Assembly (NCBI GenBank): GCA_026075535.2 | Contig: AP026539.1 | Coordinates: forward strand, 11,408,001-11,472,000 | Reading direction: 5' to 3' | Length of the DNA stretch: 64,000 nt | Source of the DNA: Tricholoma matsutake | Taxonomy: Eukaryota > Basidiomycota > Agaricomycetes > Agaricales > Tricholomataceae | Part shown: positions 31,601-43,314 of the stretch, piece by piece | Numbering within the stretch: position 1 is the stretch's first letter | How the letters are laid out: the number at the start of each line of letters is the position of its first letter | Notes under the pieces: generated by a model | The model's input: only the letters and a program-made list of their open reading frames with translations | The model's database searches: none | What the model was told of the DNA's origin: nothing | Position numbers and translations under genes: made by a program

Positions 31601-32775
31601 TTCACCATGTTGCTTGACCCCAGCTAGATCATCTTGTATGTGTACTTATCTACAAGGTTACTCCAGCATATTTTGCTCAGGCTGAAATATTGCATGACAG
31701 TCATAGACTGGGACATCCAAAGCAATTGACAACATATCAGAAATATTTCAAATCATCTTGGCAGAAGCTGTTGGCAAGAAATATCAGTGATGAGGACTAT
31801 GGCACCTGCATTGAAGATTGGACTTGCAAGTGTGGTAGACAGAAGTATGATTGTCACCACTTGTGTAAGCATCTTGTCCATGCTGTGGGTCTCCCACCAC
31901 TTCGATTTTGGCGAGAGGTCATTAGGCACTGAGTTTTACCCATCTACCACCACTGTGATCTTAAGAGCAAGGATGCCAATGACATGCCAAGCAACACACC
32001 ACTTGATGGTGGAATTACTGATGGAGATGATCATGTATGGACTGGTGATGTAGATATACTCAAGAGGGGTGGTGGGTGGCATGATCTGGATCATCAGAAC
32101 TCTCAACCTAAAGGTGTGCACTGTGACACTGGCAAACATGCATGTGAGCAAGTCAGTGGGACCAGAAAAGCTCAGGATGTAGAGAGGATGGCCAAGAGGG
32201 TTAAATTTGGCAATGGCAGGCAGCACCTTAATAATCAAGAGTCCCATTCCAAAGCTACTAGTTGGATATCTGACCAGATCATGCAATCCAAGTCTGGAAA
32301 AAACATGGAGACCAGGGGAACAAAATTTGCACATGCTATTGAAGTAATTGATCTTACACACTCATCCCCAGCTGCAGAGGATGCCCTAGAAATGGAGTCT
32401 CAGCAACATTTATCCTCAGTTGAGTATGGAAGTGAAGATGGATATGAGGTAAGCTAGTCCTCCATTATTAACATGCCATTATATTCTAAAGTGTATGACT
32501 TGTCATTAGAATGATATGTATCAGGAGAAACTTCTACAGAAGGCTAAAGCATTTGAGGAGGCAGCACAAATTTTGTGTAGCCAGATTCCACATACAAACT
32601 GGATCTGGATGAAATCAGTTATTGATTAAAGATTTGGTAATGATGTTACTGATTTTGTTGCAGATATACATCGTTTTGAATCTACAGGGCAAAAATGTGA
32701 CACAACATGGGGGGAAGGAGGAACAAAGGTAGAGAAACAATGGGTGCAGAACACAACAGGTTATCAGACTTGAGA
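28690..32775 (+). pseudogene. MULE (Mutator-like) transposase with SWIM zinc finger, decayed
   Basis: The N-terminus reads MDTDSVDSP...SCSKSRKSL; an acidic/Ser linker (28810-29080) follows. The transposase core is read in shifting frames: EISLDSAWNTNGSTYELYALL (near 29722, first Asp), LTDKDFSEINAF...FPDAKHQLCFW (29920-30000, second Asp) and, after the inserted LTR, NVENFWWQLKHDHLHH (near 31565). A SWIM finger, CKCGRQKYDCHH (C-x-C-x6-C-x-H), lies at 31825-31865. The tail, beyond an intron at about 32449-32509, reads IPHTNWIWMKSV. Breaks: TGA after HHVA near 31615, a TAA near 32627, several frameshifts, and a solo LTR at 30418-31149. SWIM plus this core is typical of fungal MULEs, which excise and reinsert DNA in the nucleus. 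Confidence 0.82.
30418..31149 (+). repeat. Second solo LTR of family B
   Basis: Begins TGTCAAGAACTATTCCTTG and ends CAGTTCTTAATA (last CA decayed to TA). Flanked by the 5-bp duplication ATATG (30413-30417 and 31150-31154). Same orientation as the solo LTR at 23296 and opposite to element B. Confidence 0.9.
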
Positions 32776-33899
32776 CATAAGATTTTTTGTGTTTGACACT
32801 TCAACCAAGCTTGTGACTTGAACTTTAAGCAATGATAAATATTAGGTAATCTATCTACACTACAGTTGTGTGTGAAATGTGCTCTAAGTCCCACGCTGGT
32901 ATTTTCTGAAGCTCACATGTTGTGCACAATCTGCTGGGTGAGTAGTGTTCACTTGGGTCATGCTGAAGCACAGGCAAGGTGTTGACTAGTAGCATCATTA
33001 TTTGTCAACACATGCACAACTGCTGTATCTGAGCTCTGGAGCCTTAAGATAAATGGAGAGAGGGGAATGAAGTCATGCTTTGGTGTGCCCACTTGCAACT
33101 AACTTGAGGCTCAGCTCAAAGCCATAACTGTACAGTTCTGAGTTCTCAGTATTGAGAATGAGGCTATTTCCTGGAGTGGAGTAGGGTGGGAAAATGTCTG
33201 TGATATCTGTGTGGCAGATGCCAAACTATATGGGACATGATGTGATTTGCTTGCTAGCTCTGTTTGCCTGTGACAATTCTTTGCTCTTTGTTGAATAAGC
33301 AAACGGTGTATTACAGCTATCTGCAAAACCATAGGCCACTCCAAAAAAACAGTTTGTCCACCTATATTTGTACAAACATCCACTTTTGGTAAGGCTGGCA
33401 TGTCCATGAATTAGACCCGACCTGCACTACTCTCAACCTAGTGACTTTCACACCAATGATTTGGAATGTATCTTGGGTTCTAGTTTGTTTACTAGGCAAC
33501 ATTCATTAGCTTTAAGGTCCCCATTGGAGCTCTATATAACTCCTCAACATGACCAGTGTCCTTCAGCATTCTCAACCATGAATCTCAACAATCCCCAACA
33601 CTACCAACTGTAGAAGGGTGGAACCAAAAAGCAACAAGCTGATATGATAAGAACCTCAGTGAGTGGGATAATCACTATGTATTGCTTATTATATACCTGA
33701 TATGATCAGACTAACATAAAGGGAGAGTAACACCTCAGTGAGTGGGTTAATCACTGAGGTGTGAGGGTGACAATGACAACAGTTAAATGAGACAGGCAGA
33801 GATTACATAATACCTGCTTCAGGTATTGTCAGGGTGTCTCAATCCACAACACCAACTAGCTGCCTATTTAATCAGTGCAGGCCCCATGCCTGAACCATG
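32776..33899. other. Region between MULE gene and accessory gene
   Basis: Non-coding. It holds a TATA-like CTATATAACT at 33531-33540 followed by CT/CA-rich leader-like DNA, and an imperfect direct repeat CCTCAGTGAGTGGG(A/T)TAATCACT near 33655 and 33733 with an inverted AATCACTGAGGTG. These may be the promoter of the following gene. Confidence 0.4.
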
Positions 33900-35219
33900 A
33901 CCAGAAGATGTGGCAGCTGCTGTTGCTACAAGGCTCCTGAACCATGGTGTTGGTGCAGGTGTAGACCAGTATTCATCTGATGAGGAGGACCATGATGGTG
34001 TGATTGAACCTCAGCTTCTGCAGGTGCAGCCTCCAGTCAAAGACAGTGCATGTTACTTTATAGTGGAATCATCCAAACCTCTAGCAATGACTATCTTAAA
34101 GTTCTGCATATCACTGTGAGGATCTCTGTCAATCCCAAAGTTACTACCGATGTCGACTTCCCTGCTGACATTCCTCATGATGACTTCTTCTCACAGATCT
34201 CTGCAATCATGAATCTTGATCCTATGGTAGCTGAACTGGGATGGAAGAGTAATGAGGAACTGAAGAAAACACCTGTGCACCACCTCAAGACTCATGATGA
34301 TGTCAACAAGCTTTCAAGGTTGTAGTGCACTTCTGAGCAACACAAGCTGCTGCAAGCCTACCTGGATGGAAATCATTCATCTTGTGAGTCACCCATTGCT
34401 ATCTCATCCCTGGATGTTCTCACATGATCTTTACGATAGAATCCAGCACCTGTTGAAACATCAAAGGGTGAGAAGACTGATGGCAACCATATCATTGATT
34501 TTGCCTATGCTAATGAGTTACATTTGGTGAAGGAGAAACTTTGCTGCACTAAGCATGGGGGTCTGAATCATTGGTGCTACATCCACCCCAACACTCCAGG
34601 AGAACATGTTGCACTTGGGCTGCAGGAAATTACTCTCTGGGCAAGAAAAATTGTGCGTCACCTCATGCCTGATCTTGTGTCAAATGTTTCTAATGGCTGC
34701 TAAATATAGCATGACAATGAAGCAGACAGGGACTGTGTTATTCCTCCAGAAACACATTGTCTTGACAGTTTGAACCACAAAATCAGGCCTAGCCATGCCC
34801 ATCATGCCAAGTACAACACACTCCAGGCCCCCACACTCCCTCCGATCCATGTCCATGTTGGGTCAAATGCTTCACTGCAAGACATCAGTCCATAAAGCAG
34901 TGGGAAATGGCACCTCTCAACACCTCCTTCAGATGAATCTGACAGCAAAGCTGAATCTATTCCTGTCACTGATATTCTTCATGATCTGCACCAGAAACTG
35001 AACTATCCTTAGTATGAACTGACACTTGCTGTGAAGGGTATTGTCTATGCAAAAGGTGCTTCTTACTTTGAGAAGGATTATTATGTCAGTCTTGGGATGG
35101 TAGAAGGTAGAGCTGGACCATTTCTTCATGGTGTCAAAAAAGCTATAGTTCACAAGAAAAGAGCTGTGAAGAAGGCAAAGTTGTCAGACAAAGAGAACTT
35201 CCAATCAGATGAGATTTAG
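33900..35219 (+). pseudogene. Accessory gene of the MULE-type cluster, unknown function, decayed
   Basis: Plus-strand pieces in order: AAAVATRLLNHG...YSSDEEDHDGVIEPQ (33905-34075, acidic); FPADIPHDDFFSQISAIMNLDP...ELGWKSNEELKK (34160-34325), a small folded-domain-like segment; AGEKTDGNHIIDFAYANELH...WCYIHPNTPGEHVALG and LQEITLWARKI (34460-34660); and the C-terminus KGIVYAKGASYFEKDYYVSLGMVEGRAGPFLHG then a Lys-rich SDKENFQSDEI ending TAG at 35217-35219. I recall similar proteins beside transposases in Agaricomycete genomes but know no function. Frameshifts and stops separate the pieces. Confidence 0.55.
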
Positions 35220-35224
35220 TTTTA

Positions 35225-35900
35225 TACAATGTAGCCACAATCTCTGTACCACCCAATTATTTTATCAGCAGTCATTGATTCAAAAACTGCACTCCATAAC
35301 ATTCTCATTGGATCACAGGTATTCTCCCCAGTAAGCTCACCCAACACATAATCCTGGTTGCTTCAAATCCAAGCCTTCATTGAAGAAAACCCTTCTTCTA
35401 TGGGGCTAAAGTCTGGTGAGTAATGTGGGAGATAACAAAGACACATACCCCTACATTGTATAGCAAGCTCATAATGAGAAGTTGCACATTACATGGGCAA
35501 GAGAAAAAACTCAGTGTGCTTCTACCATTTCACACAGTCCATCAAAAGGGTGAGCACTTGCATTATCCATTACAAGGACTGAATTCTTCTCTGGATAGGG
35601 ATTCATATTGTTGAGTAGCACATCAACAAATTGCTGAAACTCTTCTGCAGTCCATGAATGTGTCATGATATCAAGATAAAGAACTCTATCCAAGGAGATA
35701 GCAGGCAGGATAGAATACTGTGGTCCACAGACAAAGTAATCATGTTGACAAGCCATGTGTCCAATTGGGGCCCAACCTTTGGTTTGGTTTCCTGTGAGTC
35801 AATTGCATTCTGATTCACCCACAAATATGAGAGTATGTGATGGGTAGTGTTCACTGATGTCTGCTTTTTCAGTGTAAATGCTGACCAGTAGTAAATCCTC
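35225..35900 (-). pseudogene. DDE_3 (IS630/Tc1-type) transposase remnant
   Basis: Minus-strand reading gives FVGES near 35810-35824 (family FVDES; the Asp is Gly here, codon 35817-35819), then QYSILPAISLDRVLYLDIM, FQQFVDVLLNNMNPYP, the second Asp in NSVLVMDNASAH (35530-35580), YSPDFSPIEEGFSSMKAWI with the acidic residue, a TGA, and the C-terminus VLGELTGE...ADKIIGWYRDCGYI ending near 35225. The helix-turn-helix N-terminus is not recognisable upstream of 35900. One catalytic Asp is lost, so the copy is inactive. Confidence 0.78.
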
Positions 35901-36220
35901 AATCAGGGTCAGCAGACTATCATTGCTGGTGCCCCTATTCCCTGGCACTGCATATTGTGCATACTCCCTGGTCTCACTGCCAGTGGTATTTGCCTACTGG
36001 GCCTACACAGATGCTTCACACCCTGGGCCCATACAGGTTGCTCCTGCTGTGGGCTGAGTCCACTACCGATAGATATATTGTGGAATTTCATCTCGTGGAT
36101 GGTACAGGTATATTGTGGTTTTTTCCTGAACAGTGTGAGGCACTACAATTTGAGTTTAGAATTATTTTTTTTTGACTCCCTGGCTTTGTAGCTATCCTAT
36201 GTGAATGTAAGGGGGTTATA
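35901..36220. other. Gene-free stretch
   Basis: Follows the DDE_3 remnant; no gene, no repeat recognised. Ends at the TA (36219-36220) that flanks the next element. Confidence 0.4.
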
Positions 36221-37793
36221 CAGTGGCTCAAAAAACTGTCACAATGTTTGTTTGTTTTGTAAAGATTGATCTGGTGAGCAATGCTGACATAAGCATAATG
36301 TTGGCATAAATGAGACAAAGTACTATGACATTATGGCTTTCAGAATATTCAACTTTTATGTGATTTGGATAAGAACCCATTGTTTAATAAGCAAAACAAA
36401 ATGGTCACTCATTGGGACAGTTTTTTGAGCAGTTGTTTTTTTCTAATCAATTACTTCAATTGACCCCATTCTGCCTTGATACCTGCCCTAATACTGTTGG
36501 GGATACTTTTTATAAGATGTTGGGAGACCTGTGGCATAATTTTACCCTATGTCACTATGACCTTTTATTATCATTCAAGCATTCATTTTGATGACATCAT
36601 GAATTTTCAGAATTGGCATTTCAGGTGTTTTCATAGATATTATAAGGGGTTTAGATGATTGAATTGAACAAACTGGAATAGTATTTCAATATCATCATCT
36701 TGAAAGCAACATTTTACTTGTTTATATATATGCTTGCTGCTGCTGTCACACTGCTAAAAATATCATGTGGTCTTCAGCATTGCCAAATTTTAAAAGTGTT
36801 CTGTGTTTTTTTCCCTAAAAACTTTGCAACACTGCCTAGTATATATTCCCCCCTAACCCTTTAAAAGTATTTTCATACTGGGCCATTCTATATCACAGCT
36901 ACATTATGTAGTATAATCACAGAACACATCTCATAATTTGAATGGCTTGAGTAACTCAAAGGGAGATGGTCAGAGATCTTAGAGTTGGCTGAGTACCCTT
37001 AACCAATTTATTTCATAGCTTGATAAATGTTTTCAGAATTTTTAGAATTTTATTTTCTAAGTTACTGATGTGCATGGCTAATATGAGAACAATGCAACTA
37101 CAAATATGCTATAACATGCATTTATCTCACATGAAATTACATAGTTGAGGTCATGGACAGTTGGAAAGAAATAACCTTTGTAAGAAATAACAGTTTTTTG
37201 AAGAAGAAAGTGGAGAAATATGTTGAAATATTGAAATCAAAAGTGATTGTGCAGTGTTTATAGTGACATTATAACCTTAAACAGATATTCTGGCATACAG
37301 AATGGTAGAGAAAGGATGATGGAGTTCAAGTACTCTTCTAATATGTTGAATTGAATGCTATTAACCTTCCATAAAATCTATAAGAACACCTGAAATGCCA
37401 ATTCTGAAAATTCATGATGTCATTAAAATGAATGCTTGAATGATAACAAAAGGTCATAGTGACATAGGGTAAGATTATGCCACAGGTCTCCCAACATCTT
37501 ATAAAACGTATCCCCAACAGTATTAGGGCAGGTATCAAGGCAGAATGGGGTCAATTGAAGTAATTGATTAGAAAAAAACAACTGCTCAAAAAACTGTCCC
37601 AATGAGTGACCATTTTGTTTTGCTTATTAAACAATGGGTTCTTATCCAAATCACATAAAAGTTGGATATTCTGAAAGCCATAATGTCATAGTACTTTGTC
37701 TCATTTATGCCAACATTATGCTTATGTCAGCATTGCTCACCAGATCAATCTTTACAAAACAAGCAAACATTGGGACAGTTTTTTGAGCCACTG
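36221..37793. mobile_element. Palindromic TA-flanked element (Tc1/mariner-like non-autonomous)
   Basis: About 430-bp inverted arms (36221-36650 and 37365-37793) around an AT-rich spacer of about 700 bp. Ends are CAGTGGCTCAAAAAACTGTC, flanked by TA on both sides (36219-36220, 37794-37795), as for Tc1/mariner insertions. Within each arm an inverted partial copy of the end (GGGACAGTTTTTTGAGCAG at about 36416 and its mirror near 37582) makes each outer 215 bp look like a smaller element of its own. Open frames in the arms are mirror images of each other and not genes. No transposase is present. Confidence 0.85.
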
Positions 37794-37795
37794 TA

Positions 37796-38580
37796 TGTCA
37801 CCAGTCAAAGGTTCACACAGTTGAGATAAGCTATTTATTGGATTAGAAGAACTATATACTGCTTGAATTAGCTTCCTGTATGCCCAACAGACCTGTAGGC
37901 AAAAATTGAACATCTTACATACAAAAGCCATGGCCTAGGCTGGACCAAGCCAGAGCCAGGCCCTGGTTGACAGCTTTGGCCTGGCCTGTGTGTTGAGAAA
38001 ACCAAAGCCACCTCAAGCCAAGCCAAAGCTGTGGCTTTCAGGCCAAGCTGGGCTGGAACAGCACTAGTAGAGGACTTTTCATGCCAGGCTTTAGCCATGG
38101 CCCAGTTGGACAAGTACATTTATAGAAAAGGATGGTATTGCCTGATTCTAAGTGTTTCATGGCCAAACAATGCCATTCTGTATCATTTACATGTAGGCAT
38201 CAGGAAAATCCAATGCTGACTTATTATGCTTAATGTCAAAATTAAGCAGAATTAAGCAGAATTAAGCAAATGGCTGTTGAGGAGATCTTGCTTAGAATAA
38301 GTAGGGTCATTTCCTGAATTCGGCAAATTTTGCTTAATTGTGCCTTATATTGCTGCTTAAACTGCTTTTCTGCAAGTATCAGCTCTTAGGGGGCTGCCTA
38401 GCCATGTCAATAAGGAAATTAAGGAGACATTTAAGGAGACATTTAGGCAGAAGTTTGAACAAGAAAGTAAGAATCATAAAAAAGATATATTTGGCTAATG
38501 AAATAGATACATCATCACTGCTAACTAACCCTCCTCACTGGCATGTGAGATGCAAGGGGGTGGGCATACAACATAAATAA
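37796..38580. other. Low-complexity stretch
   Basis: 37920-38110 is rich in GGCC/AAGCC words with many short inverted pairs (for example AGCCATGGCC twice in nearby positions), unlike the AT-rich flanks. 38230-38300 has ATTAAGCAGA tandem units and an inverted AATTTTGCTTAATT. No gene seen. Confidence 0.4.
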
Positions 38581-38589
38581 AAAAACAAC

Positions 38590-40150
38590 ATGGCTCTGTT
38601 GTTGGCATGTTTCATCATCCTTGTTGTCATTGCTGGTGTCTCCATCATCATTGTCCTGTCCCCATCATTGTCATCCCATTCCTGTTCCTGTCCCCATGCT
38701 CATCTCTGTTTCATTGCCAGCCCTCTCATTGCTGTCCTTCCTCAGTGTTCCCTGTTTCTGTGCCATGAACAGTTGCTCACAGTGGTGGTTTGGGGTGCTG
38801 TTGTGGTAACATCCCTGTCCCCATCTGCCCTACCTCCCTGTTGTCCCTGTTGTCATTGTCTGTAGCACCTGTGGTCAACCCCACAAACAGCACTGGGGAC
38901 AGGTGCTGAGTCAGCCATGGGCCTTGGGGTTGGCTGTCCTCCTTGCTTACTCACAGCAATAGTTGGGGGCAGTTTGTGGTGGTGTTCATCCTCATTGTCC
39001 ATCCCTGCTGTCCCTCCAACTCCATGAGCAGTGGCTCATGGTAGTGGTGCAGGGCAGTGGTGGTGGGTTTCTGTAGGTACAGCAACAGCAATACCTAGAA
39101 ATTAAAGAATTAAGTTGAATGAAAAAAAGAAGCAAATGTAAAAACAAAATTACCTGGGGCTCAAATGACAATAGATGTCATTTGGGCCCCTCATCCCCCT
39201 TCCCCTGCCATTCACATCCCCATTTGCATATGCGTCCCTGTTGCTGGGTTGTCTGTTGTTGGCATCCTCATCATGGGTGCTAGCCCTCCTGGTCATTGTC
39301 ATTGGTGGTCCTTGCTACCACCCAGTTGCCCCCATGGCAGTGGTGGGGGGTGGGTCAGGTGGGGCCAATAGTTGTTGTCATAGTCAAAATCACAGGTTTG
39401 TACCTAAAAAGATTTGTTAGTAACAAGAAAATGAAATGGGAAAAGAAAGGAAAACATGCCTACAGCCCAAGTGACATCATTGACATCACTTGGGCCCTTT
39501 TTCATTTCTCCCTCATCATCATCATCTCCCCATCATCTCTGTCCATCCAGGTTGCTCCCCATTTCCACCCCATGAGCACTTGCTTTTGGTGGTGGTTGGG
39601 GGTGCTGTGGTGGTCATGGTGGTGTGGTCTTGCTGTTCCTGTCTTCTCATCATTGCTGCCCCCTCTTTGTCATCATAGCTGTCTGGGCATCCCTGTTGCT
39701 CCTTGTTCCCACCCTGCAAACAGTTGCTGCTGTGGCAGTGGTCACTACTTCTGTAACCACCCTGTGAGTAGGGGCTCACAGCAGCAGCCTGGTGTTGGTT
39801 CTGTTGTTGTTGGGCATGGGTGCTTCATTTTTGTCATTATAATACTGTTAGAACCTATAAATTATTAAAACATATGCTAGTTGAAACCAAGAAAAAAATA
39901 CCTGGGCCCAGATGACAATAGACATTGTCTGGCCCTGTTTTGTGTGCAATGTGGCCCATTTCCATCATTTGCTGGCAAGGTGGTAGCTGTGGGTGCATTG
40001 GGTGTGGATGTTGACAAAATGGTAGAGGGAGGAGAGAGGGAGGACAGTATGTAGCAGCAGCATCAACAGTGGTTGATGACCATTCATTGATGAGGCAGAC
40101 ACAGCTGATGACAACAACATGTACCATGGTTGCATGATGAATACATTTTT
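38590..40150 (-). repeat. Block of spliced-looking repeat modules related to hAT interiors
   Basis: Three modules of about 300-400 bp, best read on the minus strand. Each has a palindrome of the GGGCCCAAATGACA type (39155-39190, 39463-39500, 39903-39935) directly followed on the minus strand by an intron-like stretch of 60-70 nt (CAG/GTA...pyrimidine-rich...CTA(G/A)C...TAG) and a TTG/GGT-rich segment containing hairpin motifs (39023-39040, 39763-39780). The same arrangement occurs in hAT1 and the 16 kb duplicate. No hAT ends flank this block, so its borders are undefined. Confidence 0.55.
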
Positions 40151-41070
40151 GAGAAATGCTGAGAGGGACTTTGAAGAAATTTCGAACATACTATGGCACC
40201 CAATGGGTCTGAATTCTCCCAGGAAGTCTGAATTTCAATTATTTTATTTTATTATCTTGTGCTATCCCTCTGGAGTTTTACAGGATTTCATTGCATAGTA
40301 CCTGTGCATGTACATATGATTTTACTAAGGAATACAAAATGTAGAAGCAGTCGAGAAATAGTATCCGGAGTGGTCAGTCAGTGATTTTCATGTAAGTACC
40401 TTGCTCACAACTTCATACTCCACTCTGAGGGCTCAGAAACAAATTGCAGGCTAACTATACTGAAATGAAACACAGGCACATACCCACTTTTAGTCCCTGG
40501 TGCAGTGTGCCTGTGCTTTTGAGGAAGGAAAGGAAGCATGACGAGATTCAAGCTCTGCCAGAAACATATTGCCACATTTTTGTACTGCATGCCAGAGCAC
40601 ATGTGTGATGAGAGCGAGGAACTGCTCACAGGCACCAAATTGACACAAACAGGGCTACCCAGCCCCAAATTTCTGAGAATTCATTGCATATTCCTTCAGC
40701 ATCTCAAGCTTCCCTTCCTGTAACACACTTCCTGCTTACTGCTAGTGTCACAAACCTGTAAATTGCTGGTCCAAGTATGTACATCACACAGCACTTTCAC
40801 TCCTGTCCCACCATATCACACAACAGGCAAGGCAAAACTTTCCCAGAGAGAAAATGTTGAGAAAATGTGGAGAAAATTACACTTTTTCATGTAGCAAACA
40901 AGTGAAGAAAAATGGGTGAAAATAGGTTATTTTCTCTTTATTTTCTCTGCAATCTGCCTATGGGAAAATATATCATATGTGTGGAGAGAAAAAAAGGGGA
41001 ATCTGAAGTGAAAAGAACTTATTTCCTCTTGATTTCCCCCTGATTTTTTCCTAGGAAAAAAAGTTATATT
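40151..41070. other. Gene-free AT-rich stretch
   Basis: No gene or domain recognised. From about 40840 it becomes GAGAAAA-rich, with TGGAGAAAATTACAC repeated at 40875 and again inverted/direct near 41150-41200, merging into the inverted repeat that ends the Helitron gene. Confidence 0.4.
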
Positions 41071-41075
41071 TCCTG

Positions 41076-41245
41076 CAAGAGCAAATCAGAAATCTCTGGA
41101 GAATACAAGTTATTTCTTACAAATTTTGGCCTAGAACATTGCATGTGGAAAAGTGTAATTTTCTCCAGGTGAAAATCTGGCAGACATGAGGAGAAAATTA
41201 CACTTTTCCACTTGCAATTTTCTAGGCCAAAATTTCTGATTTGCT
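41076..41245. repeat. Inverted duplication at the broken end of the Helitron helicase
   Basis: 41076-41168 contains TGCAAGAGCAAATCAGAAAT, TTTTGGCCTAGAA and GTGGAAAAGTGTAATTTTCT; the mirror image occupies 41190-41245. The left arm has about 35 extra bases. The right arm joins the helicase frame directly, so the helicase 3' part was lost here. Confidence 0.7.
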
Positions 41246-41542
41246 CTTGCAAAGAATTCCATTAGTGCTTTCAACACCTGGGATTTGCCTGTTCCTGCCA
41301 TTCCACCAATATGCATCCTCAATCTTTCTAAAGTTGGATGACATGACATGAATGATTGGTGACTATACAAAGTGCATGTTCCTGCTCAGCATTCAGATGG
41401 AAGGCTGTTGCCACAGAGTCCATTTCATTTTGCCACTCAGGGCTGACACACTTTTTTGCTAGATAACTTTTGTCAACAGTTTTGACACCTTCAAATATAT
41501 TTTTGCTACTTAACTGAGGGACATTGGTTGAGTCAGAAGTTC

Positions 41543-41916
41543 TAGTGTTGCCACAGCTCAAGCTGATGTTTTTTTATAAAATGAGCCATAACTTAGTAAA
41601 TATAGTAGATAAAATCACTAAAATATTTGAGCACATGGACAGGCCCAAAAGCCGGGGGGTCTTCTGCTGACTTTAGTTGATTGGATGATTCATTCCTGAC
41701 TTATTTAAGAAACAAATTTTGACTTGGTGACTCGGCTCAAAAACAGAGCCAGTCAAATAAGTTGGGAATGGCTGATTGTCTCAAATCCTTTGGCAGAGGA
41801 CCCCTCAGTTTTTGGGGTTATCTATACACTCAAATATTTGGGAGGTTTTATCTATTTTATTTGCCGAGCTATGGCTCATTTTATGAAAAACATTGGCTCG
41901 AGCTGAGACAACACTA
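41543..41916. mobile_element. hAT-type MITE, diverged copy
   Basis: Inverted ends TAGTGTTGCCACAGCTCAAGC (left) and GAGCTGAGACAACACTA (right) with further similarity inward (ATGTTTTT, AAAATGAGCC, AATATTTG). Same family as the element at 54565-54906. The 8 bases on each side do not match, so the target duplication has decayed or been lost. It interrupts the Helitron helicase frame. Confidence 0.72.
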
Positions 41917-43117
41917 ACAATTTGGTTCTACTTTGCTGGTAACTTTGCAGTCAGCTCTCAAGAATGCTTTGCCTTTTAGATGTGACCACATTCTTCCATT
42001 CACTTCCAATACATATGCCTGAAAGAGATGTATGGGATGTCAAGTCATAATTGTCTGGAAGGGTTTCTGGTTTGCATGCAGTCCAACCAAGTCTAGTCAT
42101 AATAAGTTTTGTGATAGACATTGATTTCATTTGCTGCTTATACTTTTGACTTTGCTGATCATCAACCTCAATCTCATCAGTGGGCAAGTCATCAACTGAA
42201 ATCTCATCCAGGGTATGCAAAACATCTGATTGATTCATTTCATGGACAATGTCATCATCATTCATCCAACCAGGCATAGCAGTAACTCCCTTCTTTAACT
42301 CAGACAGGAAATCATCTCTCTGATCAAGACACTCATATCAGATATTAAAGTTTTTCATTATTTTTTCTTCACAGTTAGTAAATGTGTGTGCAACAAAAGC
42401 TTCATCCCAAGATGCATCCTTTGCTTTGAGAGTAGAACCAGAATGCCATGGCTTGAACAAAGTCAACATTGTTGTACAATAAAACTCTCTGTCACCTTGG
42501 TCATGATGAGGAAGCATTTGACCTACAGAATTGGGTACAAGTGGAGAGGGAAAACACTTCAAGCCATGAGTTGTATGACTCTGAAAACTGCAGCATGCTA
42601 TTTGGCACATCACAGCAGTTATCTGCTGGAAAATCATACTCAGCAGTATCCTGGTTGGCTTCTTGATCTTGCTGTATGTCATCATCCTGGTCACTGACGG
42701 ATGGATCTAGTGTTTTAAGGTCCAGTTTGGTCTGGTTTTTCACCCTCAAAAGGGGCAACCATGGACTGCAAGCAGTCCAAACCATTGCCCAAATTGGTAG
42801 GACCACAATGGAACTGACTAGGACCAGTCCTAGTCGATTTGGTTGCCCTTGAAAAGCTGGTTGCCACCAGTTTTTCCAGCAATTTTCAATACATATTTAA
42901 ATTTTGCTATATAATAAATACAACTAATTATGACACACCCTGCAAGCAGGTGCTCACAGTGGTGGGGGGTCATTCAAAGGGCAAAATAAAAAAATAAGAC
43001 AAAAAAAAGAGAAACTTAAAAGAAATGACCCCTCTCACATTGGTGGTGAGGGCAGGGTCAGGCTATTGTCCCCCACATTCATTGTTGTTGTAGTTGTCCC
43101 ACATTTGTTGCAGTTGT

Positions 43118-43185
43118 CCCATGTTCATTGTTGTCCCATGTTCATTGTTGTCCCATGTTCATTGTTGTCCCATGTTCATTGTCGC
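43118..43185 (+). repeat. 17-bp tandem repeat, about four units
   Basis: CCCATGTTCATTGTTGT repeated four times within hAT2, the last unit incomplete. A simple slippage repeat in TTG-rich DNA. Confidence 0.85.
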
Positions 43186-43314
43186 TGTCACCACCATTCT
43201 TTGTTGTGTTGTTGCACCCCTTGATGCCACATTGGTGTCCCCACCATTGTTCCCTGTTGTTTTCATCCCTGCCATTTGTCACCCTCACCATTTGCCATCC
43301 CTGTTGTACATTGT

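Noticed and set aside
36476..37538. Mirror-image 60-66 codon frames in the palindromic element
   Set aside because: They lie in the inverted arms and are not conserved as protein; differences between arms do not favour silent sites.
38590..38865. Hydrophobic plus-strand frame resembling a small membrane protein
   Set aside because: Comes from TTG/CCT-rich low-complexity repeat shared with hAT interiors.
38590..40150. Regularly spaced hairpins suggesting a CRISPR-like array
   Set aside because: Units are hundreds of bases apart, diverged and eukaryotic transposon-derived; no cas genes and no short unique spacers.
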